NCBI GenBank assembly: GCA_020081605.1
Contig: JAHREC010000062.1
Span: 4,087,758-4,151,757 of the forward strand
Direction: 5' to 3'
DNA length: 64,000 nt
From: Albifimbria verrucaria
Taxonomy: Eukaryota; Ascomycota; Sordariomycetes; Hypocreales; Stachybotryaceae
The notes beneath the pieces were generated by a model, which worked only from the letters and a program-made list of their open reading frames with translations, searched no databases and had not been told where the DNA came from. Position 1 is the stretch's first letter. Each line of letters begins with the position of its first letter. The position numbers were made by a program, and so were the translations under genes. This document shows, piece by piece, positions 23,507 to 35,194 of this stretch.

Positions 23507-26500
23507 ATGTCTACCGCATCGCCATCGAACACGGGCAAAATGTCCAAGACTTCCACGCCTCCAGCACAGATCAGAGCCGCAAAAATGTACGGTACTGACT
23601 GTATACTCTTCCATGGGGATATTTCTGGTCCTATTATTGCTAGTGAAAAGTTTTTCGGTCGATTAGAAAAGATGGGTGCTCGGTTGCTCTCCTCCAACGT
23701 ACCCGATGCCGACTCGTATATCGGCTTTAAATTAGCGTTCCCTATGGGCAAAGATCAGAAGTCCGATGAGGATGCCGGATTTGGAGTCCGCTATTTTTGT
23801 GAGTCAGCTCTTATGTCCTGTCTTGTTCTACTATATTCTGTTCTGTTCTGTCCTGAAGACCTTTGTAACTGACGGGGTAACAGACGACCGGCCCAACCAT
23901 CGCGTGACGACGTGTACTGAGCACAAGATCTTTGTCAAGTTCCTCGTGAAGCCTTTGAGCTTCATGCCGAGGCCGCCACAGAGAAGGACCTCGAGCCGAT
24001 CCTGGGTCAGAACACAGAGGCCAAGTTAGCCAAGTCGACCATTGTCCGCGTCCATATCAAAGATGGCGCTAGCGTCAAGGTGTCAGGATTTGGTGTGCCG
24101 TTTGCATGCGGGGACCACGACGTCGAACAGTGGGTGAATAACAATGCGCCTATCTTCGGTGACTTGACACTGGCTCTCCTCTTGAAACAACGCGACTTTT
24201 GTTTCATCGTTGGCGACAAGCTTAATAATGTTCGCAATAACTACGATGGCAGCCGTCTGAGCGGAGCATTCGAGTACCCTTACGGAACAAAGCACGACTG
24301 GAATTTTGAGCGCTTCAAGGACCAGCACGACAACATCAAGTTGACTAAGCATTTCAAGCCAGCGTACAGGTAAGTAAATCGCTTATGGACCACGTTTTAC
24401 CTACTAACAAGGCCCTAGCTACCATGACGATAATGCACAACTCACCGTTGCCACGCAGATTCTGGTTCAAGACTGGATGTGGGTTGAACTCGCCGCTCGG
24501 GACTTTCGCAAGAATGTATTCCCTGCATATTTTGTGCCATTCGACGACGCAGTTCCGATAGAAGACCAAAACAAGTTCTACATTATCGTTGCCGTCCCAG
24601 AGACGATCAGAGCCTCGATTAAATATGCTTGGAGGCGTCTGGTACAAAATGAGCCTATCTATGTTGAATTGTTTAACGTTCAACCTAACCCGCCGGCCGA
24701 TGGCGGTGATCCGACCCCTGACAGCAAATGGTGTGTTAAGTCCATGCTTATATGAACCTATAACTTACAAATCATAGGGGTTGCAACTTAGTCCCACACC
24801 CAAAAGGTATCGACGCTCTACGTGACCATCCAGTAGAAGCTCACGAAGTGGTGCTTGTTGGACACCGCCCTCACTCAGCCGCAGGAAACGGAGCTCATTA
24901 TGCAGTCAAGACCTTTGTCAATCGTGGCTTGGCCAATCGATCGCTAGCGAACGACGATAACCCTTAGAACTGGCTATCATTCGCTTTCGATACTCAGGCT
25001 AAAGAGGTCGAGCGCAGGGTCAATGCTTGCAACAAATTCGCTATCAATGCCTCAAATACGCATGAGGGTCTTAATAATATCGAAGACCGAATGATCCTTC
25101 ATCGGGCTCTTATGCGTGGAGATGGCTTTTACGACTGGATGAGCCATAGAGTTCCCGACATCAACCAGGCAATGAGAGACATGAGTCTGGGCGCCACGAC
25201 ACCTGGATTCCGAAAGCTCCCGTTGTTAATCTATGCAGCATTTCGGACAGCCAAATGCGGGCCTTGTTTGCGGAAATCGTGCCACAGGACCGCGAACGAC
25301 TTCGTGTCTACCTGGAACAGAGAGTTCTTGGGCATGGCTACGTCACAGCTGTAAGTTGACCATCAAATAATGACGGCGATATATACTAACAGTTGCTAAA
25401 TCACAGGGACCTGGATTTGGCAAGTCAACAATTTTGGCCGTGATCACCCTAGCGATGAGGATGTCACTTGGGCATATCGTCTGCTCCGCCCCATCCAATG
25501 TGGCCGTAGACAACTTCATCCAGCGCGTCTACAGCAAGACTTGTGATACTGCCGCCCGCTATAACAAGGACAAGAAGCCAGACGATCCGACTCGAATGCG
25601 TCGCGAGTTTGCTATCCGCGGTTATAAGTGTAAGGACGAGTTCCCAGCCTTCACTGAACTGCTCCGAGACAATTCCGCCGGTTCGCAAGCTGCCCCTCAC
25701 CAAGGAGCCACAAGGTCAAACTGGACATTGGAATTATCTTTGACATACTGGCTGTTGGTCCTCCTTCGCTGTCCTGCCGCTGGCACATCCTTACACCCAG
25801 ACGACCATCCTGGCCTTCACGCATTGCAGTGTGCCATCGACGCAGATCCAGCTCTGGCCAATCTCCGAGCCGTCGCAACTGGTAAAATATCTTAGGAAGA
25901 CTACGAGCAACGCGGCCCAGTCGAGAGAAATATCGTCGGCAGCTACTGGCAGCGAATGCTCGATATAGTTACCATTTTCGGTACGACGCCTGCCACATTC
26001 GTCAATGAGAGCTTCTACACTAAGATCTGGCTTAGGGCCAAGGGCGTTGTTATTGACGAGGCTGGATACATGAACAAAGGCGATCTGTTTAGTGTTTGGG
26101 GCAATTGCCTGTTGCCTTGCATCGAAGCCGGCGATATCCGCCAGCTCCCACCATACGTTGGCACCGTGGACGACAAAGACGCCAACGGTAACCTCCGCAA
26201 TGCTTTTGCGCATGATGGCAAGATTTCGGCCTTGGAATTCGCACAAGCCTCTGGTATCCCGGGCTATCGGGCCCATGTTCAGCATCGGATGGCCAGGGTC
26301 TTTTGACCTCGTCGCCAAGTTCATGTACAAAGACGCGCCGTTCGTCTATGGCAGCTCCTGCGACATCACCCATCCGCGATTCAAGATTGGCCGTCAACTG
26401 GAAAGCTTTTTGCGGCAACGATACCCGACCGTAAAAGCCCCACGACCTGGCAACTTCAGTCCTATCTTCGTCCACTGCGAGGGATCTGTCGCTTGTATCG

Positions 26501-26966
26501 ACACAGATACCGGGTCCAAGCAATCTCGAGACCAAGTCATAGTTGCCCTCGACTTGGCGAGTGATTTTGTGCGGCAAAGAAGGTTGATCCCTCCGGTCTA
26601 ATCGTGCTGTCACCGTACAAGGCCAATGTCGAGCTGATCACCGAGCTTATTGGAGGCCCTGATTACCCACTTCTCAGCTCAATGCTGCCCGCATCCACGG
26701 TCGAGGGATATCAGGGCAAAGAGGCGGACATTGTCATCGCTGTCATGGCCACAACTGCCACAACAGGCATTGGCTTCACCGGCAATGCACAACGACTCTG
26801 CGTTCTGCTGACTCGGCACCGTTGCGGCTTGGTCATTGTCGGCGACATCAACGCCAAGCCTCGCACAGGCATAGCGGCGACAAAATCACCTGCCCTCGAG
26901 GGCATTTATCGGGACTTAGCTATGAGTGGTCGGCTTGCTCGGGTTGCGGTGAAGAGAAGGTTGTAG
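23507..26966 (+). pseudogene. SF1 (Upf1/AAA_12-type) helicase-like gene, degraded
   Basis: P-loop helicase of a fungal family related to Upf1/DNA2-type SF1 helicases. Exons: 23507-23798, 23884-24369, 24419-24730, 24778-25350 and 25407-26966, with good splice sites. Seen: Walker A GPGFGKST, CSAPSNVAVDNF (motif Ia), Walker B VVIDEAGYM, then STVEGYQGKEADIVIAVMA (motif V) and LLTRHRCGLVIVGD (motif VI). The frame is broken near 23960, 25212 (AAA), 26290 and 26530, all consistent with missing homopolymer bases. Two in-frame TAG codons (24965-24967 and 25893-25895) are different: they fit CAG and TGG changed by C-to-T in CpA context, as RIP does. A long N-terminal region without known domain precedes the helicase core. 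Probably inactive. Confidence 0.8.
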
Positions 26967-27010
26967 ATATCTCTTATATTATTCTAGTATTATTCTAGTA
27001 ATCTTTTAAT

Positions 27011-27120
27011 ATTCTTTTAATATTCTTTTAATATTCTTTTAATATTCTTTTAATATTCTTTTAATATTCTTTTAATATTCTTTTAATATTCTTTTAATAT
27101 TCTTTTAATATTCTTTTAAT
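27011..27120 (+). repeat. 11-bp minisatellite, ten perfect copies
   Basis: Unit ATTCTTTTAAT repeated ten times without a mismatch. A 10-bp variant (ATCTTTTAAT) comes before it and degenerate copies follow. It begins about 45 bp after the helicase stop codon. Confidence 0.97.
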
Positions 27121-27256
27121 ACTATTCTAATATTATATTAGGTATATAGAGACGAAGTATGTAGTAAAGGCTCTGGTCACCAACTCATGCTTAATAGTAA
27201 ATGACAGGCTTGGTTAATACGAAGGACTTTAGCTTAAAATAAGACTACACACTTAT

Positions 27257-27894
27257 TTACTCCTTCGATATATGGCCAACTACTTCCTCAGTTTTGACAA
27301 CCCAAGCCAACACTGGAAGAACAGAATCAAGCAAAGCATTTTGAACTGTCTCGTTATGATCCCACACTGCGTCTTCAACGACTGAAACAATAAAGTCTAG
27401 ATCTGTTCCATGCAAAGACGTCGCCAGAACAGCACCGCTCGTTGGAATACCGCCGATAATAAGATGCTTGATACCCCATTTCTCCTTAAGGAGCAACAGA
27501 AGGTCTTTTCTCCCCAAAGCCGAAACATATCCAGGGTGAGTGGGAATCGTTATTTCGCGCTCGTTATCTGATATGCCTGCAGAAGGAGCAAAATCACTGT
27601 ATTCAGCCACAAGTTCGGGCATAGCCTGTAACATTGATTTATACTCTGCCATCCACTTCTCGTGTATTTTACTCGTAATAGGAGGGTCGGCCTTGGTATC
27701 CACAAGGCAATGGACGATCGCAACTTTGTTCTTGCGCGCCGCTGTCAGCAGTGTATTGACTGAATCGATAAGCTTCTGCTTCCGTTCTGGATTCTCAATC
27801 GTATTGATATGTATATTCTGGTAGTCAAAAAGTAGAATTGCTGTCTCCGAGGGGAATAGTATGAAGGATCGCTGGGTTTAGATGTATTGGCCAT
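27257..27894 (-). CDS. isochorismatase-like cysteine hydrolase fold protein, one apparent frameshift
   Basis: Isochorismatase-superfamily protein, normally a hydrolase of isochorismate, nicotinamide or other amides. Start ATG 27894 (MANTSKPSDPSYYSP). The frame slips at GGGG 27851-27854. The other frame then reads AILLFDYQN, with the catalytic Asp of the family, and joins the long frame ending at 27257; one base gives 213 codons. The nucleophile region reads IIGGIPTSGAVLATSLHG, so the usual Cys is absent (Ala/Gly instead). That variant is common in fungal paralogues and suggests a different or lost chemistry. No signal peptide. The AT-rich minisatellite separates it from the helicase, which ends convergently. 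Confidence 0.82.
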
Positions 27895-29055
27895 TTTTGT
27901 ATTCTGTGATATGTGTGATGGTTTCGAATGACAGTAGGACTGGTGATAGCAAGTTGGGCTGTGTTCGATTGAGAAATACAGATTCAAATGGTGCAGTGAA
28001 TTAAAAGATCAGTACAACCCGGAGGAGATGAGCATGGAAGTCTCTCATTGATACATGGCCTCAGGTGAGGGGTTGTTCAATTTTGTGTTGGTTCGTTATC
28101 TGTTGGTTCGATGCCTCACCAACTGCAGAGAGCACCTGATCGCTGCTATATTTCTCCACCATGCACAGAGGTGAATGAATGTATGCTGTGTCAGTACCTA
28201 TAAATGATCGACTACGTCAGCGCAATGATATTATATCAAAAGTTACTCATTTTGTTTACTTCAGCACATTGCAATTCGTATCTTGTTGAATTTTTGATCC
28301 GCCAAGTGGTGAGCAAAAATGAGGACTACAGATTGCAGGTCTTGGACTCTTTGCTAGAATATTATGCTATAAACAATAAAAGAAAATCCAATAATCAACA
28401 GAAGAAAACAAGGATATAATTATGTAATAAGGTAAATTATATTCTAATCTTATTCCAATATAAAAGTAAGTAGTATGTGTCGATTTTTATCCTTACTTAT
28501 CAATGCCTAGGGCCCCTGTTTTATTGCTACCCACTTGCCGCCTGGCAGTACCAAACTTGGACATGGCGAGATGTAATAGAGTCAATTTATGATATTTTAC
28601 ATGCGAAAGCAAAGTACAGCCAGAATTCTGACTATATTTGAAGCGTCATTATATGCATGCACCTGCATGCCAGCTACTCATCTTAGTTATCTTACGGACG
28701 TTGTCGTATCGTCTTCTAATAACGGACTTTGCTGGGTCCCTCAGTTCGTACAACAGGCTCGCTATAACCATAACTATAACATGGTTTATTCTATGGAACA
28801 TCATATCTAGCCATTTCTTCTCCAAAGTTGGCATGCTAATGCGAAGACAGCCATTTCCCTTGTAGACTGGCGTCGGTTTCCGAATTCCCGAGCCGTGGCT
28901 GATTTCCGGTCAGAACAGGCTGCATAAACCACTTGTGAACCAACCAAAGGCTCCTCATTCCGGATCCAAAGCCGAATGCCTTTGACCCCGCCCAAATTGG
29001 TTTCTTCTCGTGAGTCCTACACAACCAGCCTAGACATAATCTCTCAATACATGAC
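27895..29055. other. intergenic region
   Basis: No supported gene. The sequence around 28370-28470 is A/T-rich. Minus-strand ORFs at 28836-29250 are antisense to the next gene's first exon. Confidence 0.5.
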
Positions 29056-31301
29056 ATGGCACCCTTGAATCTCAACCCGCACGCATGTCCGCACTGCAAA
29101 CGCATAGCAGTCGACATTAAGGCTATCCGCAACAGTAGTGGCTTCGCTCCGGTGATGACGATTGGGCAGCTTAGAGTCGCATATGACGAAGGATGCAGTT
29201 TTGCCCGCCTCACTGTCGACGACATGTGGCACTGGCCTCGACAAGAACACTTGAGGATTGCAGTTAGTTCCGTTCCTTTACTCTACTGCAGATATTAAGA
29301 CTATTCTGTACTGATTAGCACGTGGGACACAGAGCAGTTCTGCCGACGTTTTTGGCCCTAAGGAGACGAATTCACAAACGCTCCGCGAACGGTTGTCAGC
29401 GACTAATTGCTATGATCAAGACTTTCTTTATTTTTGGTGCGATACGGGCGACCGAAGGAATCACCGTAAAAAGGCTGGTTTCAAACAATCTTTAATATGC
29501 TGATAATGCGTGGGGAAAGGTCAAAGGTGAAAGCACGCTAGGGTTCTCCTTCTCGCAAAACCTGGTAAGCAAGAAGTTCATATCGCATGTTTTTATGGAC
29601 TCGCATCACTCAAATACTCACCCTTGTAGCAAGCACTGCGATCAAGTACGTCGGAAGATATTATATTGAAGAACATGCGGGCTCAGACGACAACTACGTG
29701 CGCATGGCAGATTGGTTGAGGACATGTCTTCACCATCATCCGGAATGCCGACGCGAGTCTGCAGCACGTAACAACATAAATCCCACCAGGCTTTTAAAGG
29801 TAGAGCGTGAAGGAAGCTCATTCCTTTTGCGGCTATGTCAGATGAAAGGTGACGGTGAGCTAACCAGCGGCCAAAGCCCTGAACCATACGTGGTGCTAAG
29901 CTACTGCTGGGGAGGCGATCAGCCAATCAGGTGTACATCGGCAAGTTTGGACACCTTAACTCAAGGAATTGAGAGCGTGAAGCTCCCGAAGACACTTCAA
30001 GATGCTGCTGAGGTATGCTGGAGGCTTGGGTTCCGCTACCTCTGGATTGATGCCCTTTGCATTATCCAGGATGACGAGAAGGATAAGATGACGGAGATCG
30101 CACAGATGGCTCGAGTCTATGGAAACGCAGTCTTGACAATTGCAGCGACATCGGCAGCATCTGTTACGCAAGGGTTTCTCCACTCCAGGAAGTTTCCACC
30201 CGAAGCGGAGGAGCCATTAGAGTTAGCCGTCATATGTCCCGACGGTCGGAGGGACTCTGTCGTTCTCATCAAAAGCCTTCCGGACAATGTGGAATCAGGA
30301 GTTGAACCTTTGGATCTTCGGGGTTGGACGTTTCAGGAGCGCTTGTTGTCCTCTCGTATGCTGAGCTTCGGAACTTACCAGCTGGACTGGATCTGTCTAT
30401 CTGTCACAAAGGTCGATAAATGCGCTTATATAGATGGCTGGGGCTATGGCGACCCTTCGTGGAGGGACAGCCCTCTTGCAGGGAAGCTAGGGCCTTTACT
30501 ACCGAGATCTCAGCAAGGTTGGGCCCATCGGCTATTGTATCTAATGGAAGCTTGGAACAGCGTCCTAGTATCCTTCACTAGCCGCAAACTGACGGTGCCC
30601 GAGGACCGTGCTCTTGCTATATCCGGAGTCGCGGAAAATTTCGGCACGTCCATGAATAGCACGTATATGGCAGGCCTCTGGCAAGAGTTTTTCCCTATTG
30701 CCTACTGTGGCTCGGTGTTGTCAAACCTGGTCAGAGTCCGCGGCCCCGTTCGTATCAAGGCCCCTCATGGAGCTGGACATCGATCAACTCGCAGGTAATG
30801 GTGGAACGAATTGATCCCGAGCTACCGAACAATAATGCCTGCAAATTATTGCGTTACGAGCGTGTGCTTTCGAGCGAGAACGCGCCATTCGGAGCTTTGA
30901 AGCCAGGAACAGCACGGCTCTGGGTAAAAGCTCGAATTATACTAGCTAATCGTGTTACGTGGTTAGACAACGAGTCCATACAGACACCTTCCTCAAGCAG
31001 TGAGCTCGCGGAGCTCCTTTTAGATAGCGACGAGGACGCAGCTATATATGCGAGCAGTTGGTGTGATCCAGGTGGTGATACAGTAGCACTGATACTCGTC
31101 GCAGAGTCACATGATACTAGCTATGGTCTCATCCTTGAACGAGCTCATGGGGAGTCGTTCACAGATACTTTTTCTCGTATGGGTTTTTGGGCATACAACC
31201 ACGAGCGCGACCATTCAAGTAGCTTCATTAATGGGTCACCGACGATTTCTGACGGATCAGAAAAAGGGACACAAAGTAGTGAATGCCACCATGAGGGATA
31301 G
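29056..31301 (+). CDS. HET (heterokaryon incompatibility) domain protein, frameshifted
   Basis: Fungal HET-domain protein; members trigger cell death in nonself recognition, and many are orphans. A first exon from ATG 29056 reads HACPHCKRIAVD and a TIGQLR...GCSFARL region, typical of the N-terminal segment of these proteins. Its joining to the main frame (about 29630 onward) is unclear; a GTAAGC at 29571 and TTGTAG at 29633 may bound an intron. The HET core is clear: PYVVLSYCWGG, TLQDAAEVCWRLGFRYLWID, ALCIIQDDEKDK, YGNAVLTIAA and RGWTFQERLLS. The frame slips at TTTTT 30688-30692; the next frame reads YQGPSWSWTSIN, the expected C-terminal motif, and ends at 31301. N-terminal structure is uncertain, family call firm. 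Confidence 0.85.
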
Positions 31302-31992
31302 GGACAGATGTCAAACGCAGAGATCTCTTTGGGGATGCCGAATATGCGGTCATCCAATTGATTTGAACCAGTGGACACTACTAATGGCTGCTCGAACGCT
31401 ATTGCTACAAGTACAATGGCAAGGAGTTGTTGAATCACTAATGTATGAGCTTTCAAGTATCCATATGTATGCTCTAATCACATTACTCGGCCCAAGGTTC
31501 AACTACAAGCTTTTTAACCACAACAACTTTATCATACGCCATTGGAGCAGGAATTACCGTAGCTGCTGGCACCATACTTGCCCAATTATCAATGATCGAA
31601 GATCCTGTTGGTGATTACTGTCAGCTCAGCCCTAGGAGGTGGCTGAACCAGGCGAGCTCCGTCAGCAGTGGGCACTCCAGTCTTAATCCTTGTATTTTCC
31701 TAATGAGGCCGATGATCATTCATCACGATTTCCCTATCAGCACTATTTCTATCAACTCATCTACATTAGACCATGACAATCTAATCTATTTGGTTTCTCA
31801 GCTGGGCAGCCCTCTGTTATCTCATTATCTCATTGGCTGTGTCAAGAAGCCACTACACACTAGACACTCACTTCTTGTGTTCGAGATTCCTAAGCGTACA
31901 TCTAGAGTGATAGATAAATGTCTATATAAACCGAATTGCCTTAGTGGTTTGACCGTCTTTACTCCTGTACAACACTACTGATTCGATAAAAC
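31302..31992. other. intergenic region
   Basis: No gene supported between the HET gene and the DUF1223 gene on the same strand. Confidence 0.5.
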
Positions 31993-32777
31993 ATGGCATC
32001 TTTGATTAAAAGTTCTTTCTTCGCAAGAAGCAGCCTCCATTGGCATGCGCAGTCGCCCTCAATGATGATGGCGACATCATCGGAGAAGATCCACAACATC
32101 AGCACACGGCTTCCTGCTTCATCGCACACGATCCACTGGCTGTTGTTGAGCTTTTCCAGTCTCAGGGCTGTGAGGCTTGTCCTCCAGCCATTCCATCAAT
32201 CCACTCAGGCACTTCCAAGCCAAACACTCTGTTGCTGACCTACGATGTCACTATATTCGACCACCTTGGCTGGAAAGACACCTTTGCACGCCCATCTTGG
32301 GATCAGCGCCAGCGCGCATATGTTAGAAAATGGGGTCGCAGCAGCATATTTACTCCCCAAATCGTTGTCAACGGTGTGTCTGATAATCATGGTACAAGCG
32401 AGCCAGGAACGTCCAGGAAGTTGAGCAACCTGCCCGGATCTTTCAACTACAATTAGGCTGGAATATTTACGTCGACGTCAATGACACCGATATTCGAATT
32501 GACTCGGATAAACTTGAAGCAGAGCCACATGACATTTTTCTTGTCACTTACAAGGACGGGGATGAAAAGGTCAAGATTGGGAAAGGACCTAACAAGGGAA
32601 GAAGCTTGTCCACCGCAATGTGGTCGCCGGCATTGCCAAAGTAGGAGAGTGGACCGGGGAAATATGACCGTGCCATTGCCAGCGTTGCCTTCGGCTAAGA
32701 GGTTAGGCCAAAGAGCAGCAGTACTTGTCCAGCAAGGAGGAAATGGAGGACCAATTGTCGCGGCAGCAATGGTGTAG
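31993..32777 (+). CDS. DUF1223 (thioredoxin-like) protein, four apparent frameshifts
   Basis: Small protein of the DUF1223 family, which has a thioredoxin-like fold and a CxxC pair and is shared by bacteria and fungi; its role is unknown. Start ATG 31993. The core is plain: VVELFQSQGCEACPPAIPS with the Cys pair, NTLLLTYDVTIFDHLGWKDT, RQRAYVRKWGRSS and FTPQIVVNGVSD. The frame slips near 32030 (AA), 32410, 32598 (GGG) and 32657 (GGGG). Downstream frames read KIGKGPNKG and AAVLVQQGGNGGPIVAAA, which is the usual C-terminus. Adding one base at each site makes 263 codons ending at 32777. No intron is needed. Four slips in 785 bp are the densest in the window. Confidence 0.85.
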
Positions 32778-34108
32778 CCACAATATCTGAGATGTTTATG
32801 GCCAAACAGAAAAGCTCCGGCTTACATGGCGATACTTTATGTTCCTTTGAGCAATCTAGCTTCAATTCGAGCACAAAGCTACCTTGGATGTGATCGGCAA
32901 CTTTTTCCGCTACAATGTATTTTTCCTCTTCATATCTTTCTGTTGTGAACCAGCCTCCACAATGTATTGAACATGCAAGAAAAAACACATGAATGTCAGA
33001 AACAGTGATCCGAAATATCTTCGCAAGTGTCGGACAGAGCATCATTAACAGTCTTCTGGCTGGCTTGTTACTGGCTCTAGTAGGTGCAATTATGTCTAAT
33101 CCAGTATCGAAAAGAGGTATCTTTTGGGAGCATTCATAAGGCTACAACAGGCTGCGTTTCCAAGATCTTGTGCCTCGCAAGGGAATTTGGGGAGAAGCCT
33201 GAGCACTTGTTCCTGGACTAGAAGGCAACGCGCAGCCATAAGTCCATAGCCTAGAGATGGTCGGATGCCGCTACTGTGGTATGAATTTATATTGTGCAAG
33301 ATCATGTTTACGTATGAGGAACTATTGCATGTACCCGCTTTCGAAGTGCGCTTGGAAGTGCAGCAAATGGAAGTGGCCAAGAACCAAATATGTCTTTAAT
33401 TACCAGAAATGTCTCAAGAGTTCTGGTTGGGCCTTAGGAAGCGGACGGCGGTGATACTTCATTTGGATTTCAGCCCCAATCAGTGGGGCTGGAGTTTACA
33501 TTAGCAACACTTGTGTAACACACAAGCAGGACTACCAATGCCTTCATGTGGAAGATCTACAATTCAATTACCTTGATTCGTCGTCAACATTCCTTCATTG
33601 AAGGCCTGTGTTTAACAACACTGGTCTAGGCCAGGCAACGACAGCGTTCAACAAGTTCCTATTATACACTATGGTATGTTGCAGTTATGCCTCTGATTTT
33701 CACCAATAATAGCTCAGGTATGCCTCGAGCCTTGTTCACCTTGTTGGCCTGTGAATATGAACGCATGAAAACCGCGAGATGTGCGCGGTTGATCGATGGC
33801 TCAGTGTCCTACTTCGTCATAACTTTTATGACATAGGTCGAGGTCAAAATATGAGCGTTGTCTTACACTGTAAGCGGTGAGTTCATTGATTACTCCTTGC
33901 AGTAATGAATGACCAATGTTTCAGTATCCGATCTTTGATGCGGTCAGCAGAAAAAGTATGGAATTACCATGTGCTCCAAGTATAAAAAGGTGGGCTTCTC
34001 CTCTTGTTAAGTATCAGCTCGGAGTAATCGGTTCATCCACCTACTCGCCCTTCATCAAACTTTCGCACCTGCAAATCTCTCTGCGAAAGCAGTGTATATC
34101 ATTTCATC
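32778..34108. other. 1.3-kb intergenic region
   Basis: Short ORFs only; nothing recognisable. The last 150 bp form the promoter of the secreted Cys-rich gene. Confidence 0.5.
33981..33990 (+). promoter_or_regulatory. TATA box of the secreted Cys-rich gene
   Basis: TATAAAAAGG lies about 128 bp before ATG 34109, a usual fungal promoter distance. Confidence 0.6.
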
Positions 34109-34532
34109 ATGAAGCTCAACCCAATCCTTCTCCTTGGCGGCCTTTGCCCCTCGTGGTGTCAGCCACCCCTGTGGCAGGGAACGAAATGTCCAGCCGAGCG
34201 GAAGCGAAAATCGATGGAATTGTCGGCATCTCGGCAACTGTGTGCAACGGCAAAATTGGCAATTGTTATAACAACGGTTGCAACGGCAACAGACAGAACC
34301 TCCGATGTACAGCTGTAAGACACCCATGCATCCCCTTTGATCCTATGACGAAACACGCGATATGATGCAGTCGTTGGGCCAGGGCTAACATTGGATAGGG
34401 AAATACGATGGCTGCCCTTGTGGTTTTGGTTGCGGTGATAGTGTCGGTCCTTGCAAGAGGACAGGGTGCAACGGAAGAAATGGTCGCTGTACTGGTCCGA
34501 AATATCAGGGATGTGCCTGTGAGAATGTCTAG
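34109..34532 (+). CDS. small secreted cysteine-rich protein (effector candidate)
   Basis: A protein of about 113 aa with a signal peptide beginning MKLNPILLLGGLCP and a cysteine-rich mature part. Two exons (34109-34314 and 34399-34532) flank an intron with GTAAGA, branch GCTAAC and ATAG. The frame slips at CCCC 34147-34150, inside the signal peptide, and at the GG that opens exon 2; two bases give 114 codons. The mature part has two related blocks: GCNGNRQNLRCTA plus KYDGCPCG, then GCNGRNGRCTG plus KYQGCACE, an internal duplication. Similar Cys patterns occur in fungal secreted proteins and at the ends of some chitinases (from memory). It lies 450 bp from a mimp-like MITE. Effector status is inference only. 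Confidence 0.75.
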
Positions 34533-34983
34533 ACTACAGAATAAAGATGCACTAAAGTTATGGTTAAGTAACAAGGTCGTGGACTTGAAATTCATAACCC
34601 ATAATGGACCCCTCTTTGATCACATATATTTACGTTGGTCTGCTTGGTGTAAGATTCACCAGCTGTAGCGACAAATGCCATCTCACTACATAAATGACCT
34701 AAGATTCCCGGTGGCTTATATATGGACCTATCTTCTTTTCTTGTAGCCAACGGCGTAAAGCATGACAGCAGAATGGTAAGACCCTTGTAGGCCATATCTT
34801 CATATTGATTATATCCTAATCGCTGAAGACATCTACACCGTCCTGCTTGACTATGGAAGTCATACAGTGTTCATAAGCGATGACCAAAGCACCCTATACA
34901 CTTAGTCGAGGCATAGTAGGGATTATTTCCAGGTCGCCAATGTGGATCAAGTTTCAAGGTGTAATGACGAGCTGCAGGTATTA

Positions 34984-35194
34984 TAGTGAAATGACAAAAG
35001 TTTCGCCAACCTCGGATTTCCATTCAGACAAAAGGCTTTATATATAAGAAGTGGTAATAAATTTATATTAATTATTTAACTTATAATTATCTTATTATAA
35101 GTTTATTATAATTTTAGTTATTTATTATTAGGTATTTGGTTGATTTTCTATCCAGATATCTGCGCTAGAGATGCGGAATTTCTGCGTTCCACTG
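34984..35194 (+). mobile_element. MITE copy A (mimp-like), decayed
   Basis: A 211-bp element beginning TAGTGAAATGACAAAAG and ending TTCTGCGTTCCACTG. It has the same order of blocks as the best copy at 48181: a TTTCGCC end, an AT-rich TTATTATAAGTTTATTAT middle, and a GATATCTGCGCTAGA...GCGGAATTTCTG end. TA precedes it; the right flank has changed to CA. G-to-A and C-to-T changes in the TIR fit RIP. Confidence 0.75.

Noticed and set aside
25791..26613. Minus-strand ORFs of 174 and 179 aa in the helicase region
   Set aside because: They overlap the helicase motifs on the plus strand and are composition shadows.
27001..27130. CRISPR-like array
   Set aside because: The 11-bp units are contiguous with no spacers; it is a minisatellite in a eukaryote.
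28836..29250. 129-aa and 68-aa minus-strand ORFs
   Set aside because: Antisense to the HET first exon, which has family-like sequence.
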